In this document: positions 25,905 to 33,555 of the stretch, piece by piece
Layout of the letters: each line of letters begins with the position of its first letter
How positions within the stretch are numbered: position 1 is the first letter of the stretch
NCBI RefSeq assembly: GCF_014635025.1
Contig: NZ_BMCE01000002.1
Location: 806,001 to 870,000 of the forward strand
DNA from: Fictibacillus barbaricus
GTDB lineage: Bacteria > Bacillota > Bacilli > Bacillales > Fictibacillaceae
DNA: 64,000 nt
Direction of reading: 5' to 3'
Translations under genes and position numbers: made by a program
Notes under the pieces: model-generated
Told to the model about the DNA's origin: nothing
The model's database searches: none
Seen by the model: only the letters and a program-made list of their open reading frames with translations

Positions 25905-26546
25905 TTATTTAGTATTTAAATTTAAGTCGAATGAGACTTGTTCAACATCTAGATCAGGGTTATTCCTATCAAGAATGGACAATAGTGCATCTTTCTCAAC
26001 AGAACGATTCAGCCACTTCTCTCCTTCTTGAGGTTTTAACATGACAGGCATACGATGATGATACCTCTGCATCTTGGGTGTTGACGCTTTTGTTAAAATA
26101 GAGCACGTTATTCTTTCTACTGTTTTGCCGTTCACCTCACCCGTCCATCTCGACCAGATCCCGGCAAACGCAAAAGGCTTCTTGTCTTCTAGCTTAAATG
26201 AGTATGGCTGTTTCTTTCCACGGTCACTCTGAACCCATTCATAAAATCCACTAGCAGGAATCAGGCATCGTTTTTGATAAAAAGATTCTTTAAAGCTCGG
26301 TTTTTGATCAATCGTTTCGCTCCTCGCGTTAATTAATTTATTACCGATTTTCAGGTCAGGAGACCACTTTGGTACGAGTCCCCATTTCATGTATCCTGCC
26401 CGATTACCGTTACTCCCTTTTACAACGGCAAGAACCTCTTGGCTAGGAGCAATATTGAACCGTTCTTCATAATCAAATTCATTCACTAGATTAAACGCAT
26501 CAATGATCACATCTTTTTCGTAATACAGCATATATCTGCCACACAT
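25905..26546 (-). CDS. HMCES/YedK-type abasic-site processing protein (SRAP domain)
   Basis: 213 residues. Initiator Met is followed directly by Cys2 (MCGRY), which in this family forms a thiazolidine crosslink with abasic sites in single-stranded DNA. The asparagine/arginine in INARSET, glutamate in GFYEW and the histidine in HHRMPV complete the active site. AAGGAGG is about 9 bases upstream of ATG 26546; the frame runs further but Cys2 must be exposed, so this start is firm. A long imperfect hairpin with a minus-strand T tract lies after the stop. Confidence 0.93.
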   Translation of the reverse strand: MCGRYMLYYEKDVIIDAFNLVNEFDYEERFNIAPSQEVLAVVKGSNGNRAGYMKWGLVPKWSPDLKIGNKLINARSETIDQKPSFKESFYQKRCLIPASGFYEWVQSDRGKKQPYSFKLEDKKPFAFAGIWSRWTGEVNGKTVERITCSILTKASTPKMQRYHHRMPVMLKPQEGEKWLNRSVEKDALLSILDRNNPDLDVEQVSFDLNLNTK

Positions 26547-26765
26547 ATTTCCTAACCTCCTTTTTAAGAGTTGGGATAAGGAAACCCTTACAAGTAAAAC
26601 TACAATGAGGAGCCTATACTTCATCCTCTTGTTTAAGAATACAATAATAAATAGTGAAGGTAAAACAACTTGAAATGGTATGTGAATAAAGTACGGAACG
26701 ACATTTAAACCCTCTGTAATGTGATCCGGATCGTTGGCCGCATTAGCGGAACTGCCCTTAACACA

Positions 26766-26862
26766 AAAAGCCTCTAATCATCTATAATGAATAAACGATT
26801 AGAGGCTCTAACAAATAACAGTATAAATGCCAGGGTTCTGTATCCCTGGCTGGAAAAAGGTT
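26766..26862 (-). ncRNA. Candidate small RNA ending in a strong terminator
   Basis: In the 391-base gap between the SRAP and thioesterase genes, a minus-strand unit of about 97 bases starts after a TATAAT box. It carries a hairpin CCAGGG/CCCTGG (26831-26852), a single-stranded AU-rich spacer, and a terminator with arms AGCCTCTAATC/GATTAGAGGCT followed by TTTTT. No open frame with a ribosome binding site is inside. It could instead be trailer of the thioesterase mRNA; the internal promoter argues against that alone. Confidence 0.45.
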
Positions 26863-26868
26863 ACTCTT

Positions 26869-26897
26869 ATTATATCATCTTATTTTTAAAATGCGAA
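26869..26897 (-). promoter_or_regulatory. Candidate promoter of the small RNA
   Basis: TTCGCA, a 17-bp spacer and a perfect TATAAT on the minus strand. The -35 box is weak (4 of 6). Confidence 0.45.
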
Positions 26898-26937
26898 TCA
26901 TAAGGCCTGCAATTTTTTAAAAATATATCTTAAATAC

Positions 26938-27471
26938 TCAAACCGGATCCCACGGTTTTTTTACGCCAAATTCTTTTGCTAATTTTTTACTTTCTTCCCT
27001 GCGCTTTTTCCTTGCGATCGCTCGTTCAGGAGCATGTTCGTGCAGCCACTTTTCCTCTTCTGTTTCAGGTATGGCTTTTGGTACTGGTGTAGGTTTCCCA
27101 TCCTCATCTAACGCTACAAATGTTAAAAAAGAGACGGCACATACTTTACGTTCACCTGATAATAAGTTCTCAGCAATAACCTTTACGAATACTTCCATTG
27201 AAGTCGTTTTTGTCCACGTTACAAACGATTCCAGGCAAACTGAATGTCCTACTTTTATAGGCTGCAGAAAATCTACGGAATCTGTTGAGGCAGTTACAAC
27301 ATTTTTCCTAGCATGGCGGATCGCTGAGATCGCTGCAACATCATCAATGTATGCCATAAGTTTTCCGCCAAATAAAGTTCCATGATTGTTTGTATCTGGG
27401 GGAAGAACTACGGATGATTTAACGGTACGAGATTCCCTTACATACTTTTTTTCCGTACTCAAATTTTCCAT
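26938..27471 (-). CDS. ykhA: Acyl-CoA thioesterase (YkhA-like hotdog protein)
   Basis: About 177 residues. One hotdog domain (about 15-130) with the PPDTNNHGTLFGGKLMAYID helix, where Asn-His-x-x-Gly-Thr and the aspartate are catalytic. A basic, helical C-terminal tail is typical of the Bacillus YkhA/acyl-CoA hydrolase type. It hydrolyses long- or medium-chain acyl-CoA in the cytoplasm. ATG 27471 has AGGAG 8 bases upstream. Confidence 0.9.
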   Translation of the reverse strand: MENLSTEKKYVRESRTVKSSVVLPPDTNNHGTLFGGKLMAYIDDVAAISAIRHARKNVVTASTDSVDFLQPIKVGHSVCLESFVTWTKTTSMEVFVKVIAENLLSGERKVCAVSFLTFVALDEDGKPTPVPKAIPETEEEKWLHEHAPERAIARKKRREESKKLAKEFGVKKPWDPV

Positions 27472-27534
27472 ATTCAAAACTCCTATTCCTTTTCAGGTCA
27501 CATCTAGTATATGTCAGAATTGAAAAAAATAATG

Positions 27535-27569
27535 AAAGACCTCCGCTTAACTCAAGCAAAGAGGTCTTT
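27535..27569 (-). terminator. Terminator of the gnd-like gene
   Basis: AAAGACCTC/GAGGTCTTT arms with inner GCTT/AAGC; T-rich sequence follows on the minus strand. Confidence 0.8.
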
Positions 27570-27582
27570 GTAGAAGTGCTAA

Positions 27583-28479
27583 TTATTTTTTTACAACTGC
27601 ATGTCCACCGAATTCGTTACGCAGCGCAGCTACAACTTTACCGTGGAACGTATCATCTTCTAATGAACGGAAACGCATGAATTGTGAAAGGGCGATAACT
27701 GGAGCAGATGCTTGATAATCCAATGCAGCTTCAATCGTCCAAATTCCTTCTCCTGAAGAGTTCATCACACCGCGGATATCTTCAAGTTTAGGCTGTTTGC
27801 TGAATGCGTTCTCCATTAGTTCAATCAGCCAGCTGCGGATAACTGATCCGTTGTTCCATACTCGGGAAACAGCTTCATAGTCATAATCGAAATCACTTTT
27901 ATCCAAGATTTCAAACCCTTCACCAATCGCTTGCATCATGCCATACTCGATTCCGTTATGAACCATTTTTAAGAAGTGTCCAGATCCAGCGCGTCCTGTA
28001 ATCAAGAACCCTTTTTCTACACAGATTTTTTCATAAAGAGGCGCAAGATAATTTACAGCATCCTCGTCTCCACCCATCATTGCACATAAGCCGTAACGAG
28101 CACCATCTGTTCCACCGCTTGTTCCCACATCAACAAAATGGATGCCAGAAGCTTTAAGTTCTTCATAACGGCGAAGCGTATGTTTGTACATGGAGTTACC
28201 AGCATCAATGATGATATCTCCTTCTGTAAGGTGAGGTTTAAGCTCATTGATAACTTGATCAACAATCTCACCAGCAGGAACTAAAAGAATAACTGCTTTT
28301 CTTCCAGTAAAGGAGTTCGCAAGCTCTTCAATAGAGTCAACCCCTTTTACACCTTCAGAAGATATTTCTTTCACCGTGTCTTTGTTAACGTCAGTAGCGA
28401 AAACCGTATAACCTTTATCGTTCATGTTTAATGCCATATTAAAGCCCATTTTACCTAGGCCAATCAAACCGATTTCCAT
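27583..28479 (-). CDS. gnd: 6-phosphogluconate dehydrogenase, short form (YqeC/GndA-like)
   Basis: About 298 residues, the short tetrameric type and not the 470-residue form. An N-terminal Rossmann domain begins GLIGLGKMGFNMA; GTSGGTDGARYG is the substrate-binding loop; the catalytic lysine is in HFLKMVHNGIEYGMM. It oxidatively decarboxylates 6-phosphogluconate to ribulose 5-phosphate, usually with NAD+ in this subfamily. GGAG lies 11 bases before ATG 28479. It is monocistronic with its own terminator. Confidence 0.92.
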   Translation of the reverse strand: MEIGLIGLGKMGFNMALNMNDKGYTVFATDVNKDTVKEISSEGVKGVDSIEELANSFTGRKAVILLVPAGEIVDQVINELKPHLTEGDIIIDAGNSMYKHTLRRYEELKASGIHFVDVGTSGGTDGARYGLCAMMGGDEDAVNYLAPLYEKICVEKGFLITGRAGSGHFLKMVHNGIEYGMMQAIGEGFEILDKSDFDYDYEAVSRVWNNGSVIRSWLIELMENAFSKQPKLEDIRGVMNSSGEGIWTIEAALDYQASAPVIALSQFMRFRSLEDDTFHGKVVAALRNEFGGHAVVKK

Positions 28480-28724
28480 TGTACGAATCACTCCATTTTA
28501 TGTATTTACCTATTTTGTATTATTCCACAAATGAAAGGCTCTTAACCTTTACTTGCAACACTGTCTATTAGATTATCGAAAAATGAACAAAAAAACAATT
28601 ATTTCAGTCCGTTTTTATCATAAAAACAAATAAAATTATTGAACACTAAACATTTGCCTATGCCGTTCACGTTTTATTCACATAGCCATAACCTATAAGA
28701 TATCTTTTATTGGGGGGGCAATCA

Positions 28725-29591
28725 GTGAAAAAAATTATTGTATTAGCTTTGATCGGCTTAATAGCACAGCTTATAGACGGATCATTAGGGATGGCATATG
28801 GCGTTACCTCTACAACCCTCTTACTGGTAGTGGGCCTCTCACCAGCTATCGCTTCTGCTTCTGTCCATCTTTCTGAAGTCGTAACATCTGCTGCTTCTGG
28901 CTACTCCCATTTAAAACTGGGAAATGTTGATATGAAAATCGTAAAAAAATTAATTCTTCCTGGCGCAATAGGTGCCTTTTTAGGAGCGGCTTTCTTAAGC
29001 TATATTCCCTCTATTCTGATTAAACCTTTTATTTCTCTTTTTTTATTAGGTCTTGGCTTTTATGTTTTAATCCGCTTCCTACTATTTAAAATAAATGTGC
29101 ACAACAATACGGAAGAGGAAGGAATTGACAGCAAAGAAAAAATATATAGACCAGTAGGTTTTATCGCTGGATTTATGGATGCTACTGGTGGCGGGGGCTG
29201 GGGACCCATAACAACTCCGCTGCTGCTTACCCGCAAGAACCTTACTCCAAGCAGAGCTATTGGCTCAGTAAATTTTAGTGAATTTGCCGTTTCCCTGTCA
29301 GCATCCATTGGATTTTTTATATTTATAGGGTGGGAAACCTTATATTGGCAAGTAGTAATAGCTATGATGATTGGCGGAGTAATCGCAGCTCCATTTGCCG
29401 CATGGCTTGTAAAACATTTGAAACCTGCATTATTAGGTGTGCTTGCAGGCGGTCTGATCATTCTGACGAACCTTCGGACTATTTTGAAGGAGTTCTTCTC
29501 AATCGAACTTTTTACAGAGCAGCATTTTCTCCTGCCTCTTCTTTTCATTTGGTGTATTTTGATTTTTACTGCTATACGAAAAAGGAATTAG
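28725..29591 (+). CDS. TauE/SafE-family sulfite or anion exporter
   Basis: About 288 residues with eight hydrophobic segments and the family repeats LIDGSLGMAYGVTSTTLL and FMDATGGGGWGPITTPLLL, each containing the half-helix motif. TauE family members move sulfite, sulfoacetate or related anions out of the cell. GTG 28725 follows a GGGGGG run by 6 bases. It is monocistronic. Confidence 0.9.
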   Translation: MKKIIVLALIGLIAQLIDGSLGMAYGVTSTTLLLVVGLSPAIASASVHLSEVVTSAASGYSHLKLGNVDMKIVKKLILPGAIGAFLGAAFLSYIPSILIKPFISLFLLGLGFYVLIRFLLFKINVHNNTEEEGIDSKEKIYRPVGFIAGFMDATGGGGWGPITTPLLLTRKNLTPSRAIGSVNFSEFAVSLSASIGFFIFIGWETLYWQVVIAMMIGGVIAAPFAAWLVKHLKPALLGVLAGGLIILTNLRTILKEFFSIELFTEQHFLLPLLFIWCILIFTAIRKRN

Positions 29592-29681
29592 TATTGCCTA
29601 GGAATATGATATTGGCAGAGGGGTGGAACTGCGTCAACCTGCGAGCTAAATCATCATCCTGCTTAAATCGGTTCAAAAATA

Positions 29682-29729
29682 AAAGCTGGTTCGATTGTGT
29701 AAAACTCACAGAATCGAACCAGCTTTTTT
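29682..29729. terminator. Bidirectional terminator
   Basis: Perfect 15-bp arms beginning AAAGCTGGTTCGATT, with T tracts on both strands, separate the TauE and DegV genes. Confidence 0.9.
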
Positions 29730-29745
29730 AATAGTTCATACGTAT

Positions 29746-30588
29746 TTACTCCTCAAACCATAGAATACCCAGAGTGCCTGCCCCTACATGTACACCAATT
29801 GCAGGGCTAAGCTGTCCCAGGTTAAACGTTATGTTCGGATATTTTTCTTTTAAAAGATGAAGCCAGTCTTTCGCTTTTTCTGAAGATCCGCTATATATAA
29901 CACTTACTCTGTATGCAGCATTTCTTTGTGCTGCCTCCTCAAATAATGCCAGAACACGAGATTCAGCTTTTTTAAGGGTTCTTATTTTTTCGAAAGGTAC
30001 AAGTGAACCATCATCGAAAGTAAGAATGGGTTTGATCTGCAGCAGATTCCCGACGAGGAAACCCGCCCCTGATAATCTGCCGCCACGTCTAAGCTGCTCT
30101 AGACTGCCAATACACACAAAGCCTTTCACATGATCAGCCATATCTCGAAGTAATGAGGCAATTTCTTCTGGCTTTAGTCCTTCCTCCTCCAGCTTCTTTC
30201 CTTTTAGCAGAAGCTGCTTCATGGCTTCGGATGTTATTTTAGAATCCACGATATGCACCGGAAAATTAGCCATGTCAGCTCCCAGTCTTGAGCCGTTTAT
30301 TGTCCCGCTGAATTTTTCGGAAACATGGACTGCGATTGCGCAATCATAATCGTGTTTCAGAACTTCGTAAAAATCCGAAAACTCACCAACTGTGGGCTGA
30401 CTGGTTTTCGGAAGTTCGGTAATTGTTTCCAATTTGGCATAAAATTCATCTGGCGTAATATCCACACCATCTTTGTAAATTTGATCTTCCATAATGACGG
30501 ATACCGGAATAATATGTATACCAAGTTCTCTAGCTTCCTCTAGTGAAATACAGCTTGTACTATCAGTTATCCATGCAATCCTTGACAT
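29746..30588 (-). CDS. DegV-family fatty-acid-binding protein
   Basis: 280 residues with the DegV signatures: WITDSTSCISLEEARELGI at the start, TSQPT in the ligand loop, SEKFSGTINGSR and a late GVHVGAGTLGI. DegV/FakB proteins present a bound fatty acid to FakA kinase for phosphorylation and entry into phospholipid synthesis. FakA is not in the window. GGGGG precedes ATG 30588. Confidence 0.92.
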   Translation of the reverse strand: MSRIAWITDSTSCISLEEARELGIHIIPVSVIMEDQIYKDGVDITPDEFYAKLETITELPKTSQPTVGEFSDFYEVLKHDYDCAIAVHVSEKFSGTINGSRLGADMANFPVHIVDSKITSEAMKQLLLKGKKLEEEGLKPEEIASLLRDMADHVKGFVCIGSLEQLRRGGRLSGAGFLVGNLLQIKPILTFDDGSLVPFEKIRTLKKAESRVLALFEEAAQRNAAYRVSVIYSGSSEKAKDWLHLLKEKYPNITFNLGQLSPAIGVHVGAGTLGILWFEE

Positions 30589-30816
30589 CTTGCATCCCCC
30601 TTTTATATCTACTTTTCTATTAGATAAATAGAAAGGAAATTCCTCTTTTTATCCAAAGAATATTATTTTTATTTATAAATTAAACCTATATTTCAATAGT
30701 TTAAATACTAGCACAGAGATACACATTGAAAACTAGATACTTTATACTACTATTTAATGGAACTTATCGGAAATATATATTAAAATAGGAGTAATGTAAG
30801 CTAAGGAGGCAATACT

Positions 30817-31260
30817 GTGAAAGTGGTAGCAGATAGTAGAAATGTATTGTTGGATGTAGAGCGTATAGAGATAGCGTTTGTAGAAATTATGGACGTAATA
30901 AAACCTGAGATTTGGGAAGAAGAAGAGATTACCTCCACTCAATTTCAAATTTTAAAAACACTTTCCACCCGTGAGAAATGGACGGTTTCCGAAATTGCCG
31001 ATGCTATGAAAGTACGTGCTAGTGCTACTACCGTTATCATTGACAGGCTTGTCAAACGAGGATTAGTCGATCGTTACCGGTCTGATCTAGATCGAAGAAT
31101 TGTATATGTGCAGCTAAATGAAATCGGTTTAGAGGCATTTCACCTAATCCAGGAAAAAAGAAACGGGGTACTTTTGAAGTATATGTCTCAGCTGACTGAA
31201 AAACAATTGACTGATTTGGTTCATTGTATTGAACACCTTTCATCAATCGTAAAGAATTAG
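30817..31260 (+). CDS. MarR-family transcriptional regulator
   Basis: 147 residues with a winged helix (about 45-105): WTVSEIADAMKVRASATTVIIDRLVKRG is helix-turn-helix plus recognition helix, followed by wing DRYRSDLDRRIVYVQL. It starts at GTG 30817 after AAGGAGG. The target is unknown; it has no partner gene on its strand. A TTGAAA-16-TACTAT promoter lies near 30727. Confidence 0.9.
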   Translation: MKVVADSRNVLLDVERIEIAFVEIMDVIKPEIWEEEEITSTQFQILKTLSTREKWTVSEIADAMKVRASATTVIIDRLVKRGLVDRYRSDLDRRIVYVQLNEIGLEAFHLIQEKRNGVLLKYMSQLTEKQLTDLVHCIEHLSSIVKN

Positions 31261-31467
31261 CGCCCTGCTAAAAATAATGATTGCAGCTTAGTTTTACTAC
31301 CTTTCATATTTTAATCTATACACGTTATCCAAAAGGATCAACGTGTTTTTTATTTTAAATAATAATTTTGACTTAATTTGGATAAACCCTAACATTTCAG
31401 CAAATATGTACGATATAAAAAACAATAAATAGCACTAAAGTTCGAAAACAAAAAATAGGGGTCAAAC

Positions 31468-32421
31468 ATGTCAAAGATAAAACGATTGGAAAGGCTGTTG
31501 CTTTCCATTAACTCAAAAAAACAATTTACGCTTAAAGAATTAGCAGTTGAATTCCAAGTATCTACAAGAACCATTCAGCGTGACCTGTTAAGTCTTATAG
31601 AAATGGGACTTCCCATCGTTTCCGAATTTGGTCCTCATGGAGGATATCGGATTGAGAACGATCGAATCCTTCCACCAATCGGTTTTACGGAAATGGAAGC
31701 ATCCACTATTCTATATAGCCTGGAATCATATCATGAAGAAGGTTTTCCTTTCCTTATGCAGAGCAGATCAGTAATGAATAAACTTTTTCACTACTTGCCA
31801 GAGGACGCAAAAGAAAACTGGGAGCAGATGCAAAAGCGATTATCTGTTCAATTTCCACTTCCTCCGCAATGTGCCGTAGCTCCAGTTTTATTAGAAGCTG
31901 CAATAAAACAAAAAATTGTCACCGTACTTTATCAGATAAAAGAACAGAAGAGGTACTGCAATATACAGCTGATTGGAATTTTTAGTGAGAACGGAGAATG
32001 GTACGGTCCGGCTTATTGTTATTCGTTAATGGATTTTCATATTTTCAAACTCTCGGATATTCAGCATGCAGCTATTAATTATGAACCAATGGAAGTTAAA
32101 GACTTTTCTAAAATGACGATCCATAATTGGCCTTCTCAGATATCACCGAGAAACTATCTTACTTTAGATGCAGAGATTGATCCAGAAGGACTGCAGTATT
32201 GCAGAACCCACCATTTCCTGCACCAATTTATCAGTAAGCTGGATAATAACACAGACGTGCTTAAAGGCAGCGTATTAACAACATACATCGATAAGATCGC
32301 AGAATATTTATGGCCATTAAAAACAAATATAACCATACATTCACCAATAGAATTAAAAGCGATACATGCTCAGTGGGCAAAAGAAATTTCTTCCCAATAT
32401 GAACCTATTTTAAATATGTAA
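31468..32421 (+). CDS. YafY-type HTH regulator with WYL domain
   Basis: 317 residues. N-terminal winged HTH (about 1-60: LKELAVEFQVSTRTIQRDL) and a WYL-like ligand domain (about 135-215: QIKEQKRYCNIQLIGI) followed by a C-terminal extension. WYL regulators sense small ligands or nucleic acid. AGGGG precedes ATG 31468. No regulated gene can be named; the next gene is a small YdjO protein. Confidence 0.87.
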   Translation: MSKIKRLERLLLSINSKKQFTLKELAVEFQVSTRTIQRDLLSLIEMGLPIVSEFGPHGGYRIENDRILPPIGFTEMEASTILYSLESYHEEGFPFLMQSRSVMNKLFHYLPEDAKENWEQMQKRLSVQFPLPPQCAVAPVLLEAAIKQKIVTVLYQIKEQKRYCNIQLIGIFSENGEWYGPAYCYSLMDFHIFKLSDIQHAAINYEPMEVKDFSKMTIHNWPSQISPRNYLTLDAEIDPEGLQYCRTHHFLHQFISKLDNNTDVLKGSVLTTYIDKIAEYLWPLKTNITIHSPIELKAIHAQWAKEISSQYEPILNM

Positions 32422-32488
32422 TCAAAATGATACATATTTTTCCTCTTTTAGGCGTATACTATAAATAGAACAGAAAAGGGGGATATCT

Positions 32489-32677
32489 ATGGCTTTTTTT
32501 TCAAAACAACCTGCAGAGCCGATTCCAGACGTAGAAACGAAGGTTTGGGCATGTACGAGTGACGGTTGCTCATGCTGGATGCGCGCTGACTATTCTTTGC
32601 AAAAAGAACCGCAATGCCCCATTTGTCAATCAGCAATGAATGAGGAAATAAGGATGCTTCCTGAACTCAAAAGCTAA
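32489..32677 (+). CDS. ydjO: YdjO-like cold-inducible zinc-ribbon protein
   Basis: 62 residues. Cys22, Cys27, Cys29 and the pair C43-P-I-C46 look like a small zinc ribbon, with VWACTSDGCSCWMR and QCPICQSAM as the family blocks. YdjO of B. subtilis is a cold-shock-induced small protein of unknown mechanism. GGGGG is 6 bases before ATG 32489. Confidence 0.88.
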   Translation: MAFFSKQPAEPIPDVETKVWACTSDGCSCWMRADYSLQKEPQCPICQSAMNEEIRMLPELKS

Positions 32678-32695
32678 TGAAATAAATAGAAATCC

Positions 32696-32720
32696 GCCGG
32701 GTGCAGCTACCCGGCTTTTT
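32696..32720 (+). terminator. Terminator of the ydjO-like gene
   Basis: Perfect arms GCCGGGT/ACCCGGC and a T tract. Confidence 0.85.
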
Positions 32721-32865
32721 CTATGTCTAAAACAATTCCAATTGCGCGAATAGAGCATGTCTGGATTGAATAAGATTTTGACGGAATTTAAGAATCAGTA
32801 AAGCCGATCAAATCATTTCCCGATATTTTGCAAGCCCTAGAAATAATAGGAATTCAAGCCGTAAT

Positions 32866-32891
32866 GTTTATCATCAACTCGTTCCGGGTAG
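32866..32891 (+). promoter_or_regulatory. Candidate sigma-B promoter of the YtxH-domain gene
   Basis: GTTTAT, a 14-bp spacer and GGGTAG match the general-stress consensus GTTTAA-N12-15-GGGTAT at ten of twelve positions. YtxH-type genes are known stress genes, which agrees. Confidence 0.6.
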
Positions 32892-32927
32892 GGTTTTTAT
32901 ACAAGCTAAAAGGAGGATTTGATAACT

Positions 32928-33518
32928 ATGCCTAACGAAACAATCACAACAACAACTACAGCGGAACCAGTGTTTACACATTCCGATTTCCAAACACATG
33001 ACACAATGAACACGAACGTAAGCAAGAAAGGGTCTGGAACAAGATTTACTACGGGACTGGTAGTCGGCGGACTTGTTGGGGCTGCAGCAGCCCTGTTATA
33101 TGCTCCTAAAAAAGGAAATGAGTTTAGAAATGATCTTCGTGATTCTTCGATCAAGTTAAAAGAACGCACGCAGCAGATGAGAGATGAAACCAAACTTAAA
33201 GCTAAGCTTGGAAAGATGGATGCTAAAGATAAAGTAGAATCCATTAAAGAAAAATCAGGTAATCTTTCTTTTTCTGCTCGTCAAAAATTGCAAGAAGCAA
33301 AAAATACAGCCAGTGAAGTAAAAAGCGAGACTAAGTCTGCTATTGATGAAGCAAAAAGAGAAGCAAAAAAAGACGGGTATCAATCAGGCTCGGAATCATC
33401 CAAAAATAAAGCTGTCGTGACACCGAGGACGATGTCTCCAACTGATACTCAGAAAAAAACCGGAACAGATACGTCCTACGAAAAGAAACAAAGTGATGTT
33501 ACTAAAAATACGTATTAA
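32928..33518 (+). CDS. YtxH-domain general stress protein
   Basis: About 196 residues. A hydrophobic glycine-rich segment (about 35-55: FTTGLVVGGLVGAAAALLYAPKKG) is the YtxH signature, followed by a long charged helix with repeats of AKREAKKD/SIKEKSG type and a Ser/Thr-rich end. Family members are small membrane-anchored stress proteins of uncertain function. AGGAGG is 11 bases before ATG 32928. A sigma-B-like promoter lies upstream. Confidence 0.85.
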   Translation: MPNETITTTTTAEPVFTHSDFQTHDTMNTNVSKKGSGTRFTTGLVVGGLVGAAAALLYAPKKGNEFRNDLRDSSIKLKERTQQMRDETKLKAKLGKMDAKDKVESIKEKSGNLSFSARQKLQEAKNTASEVKSETKSAIDEAKREAKKDGYQSGSESSKNKAVVTPRTMSPTDTQKKTGTDTSYEKKQSDVTKNTY

Positions 33519-33523
33519 AAATA

Positions 33524-33555
33524 AAAGCCGGGACAATAAGTCCCGGCCTTTTTTT
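33524..33555. terminator. Bidirectional terminator
   Basis: GCCGGGAC/GTCCCGGC arms followed by a T tract; converging P-type ATPase gene ends here. Confidence 0.9.

Noticed and set aside
32722-32900. A possible coding remnant after the ydjO-like gene (ATG near 32725, reading toward IEHVWIE)
   Set aside because: Stops occur after about 16 codons in that frame and in the other two; no recognisable domain on either strand, so I do not call a pseudogene.
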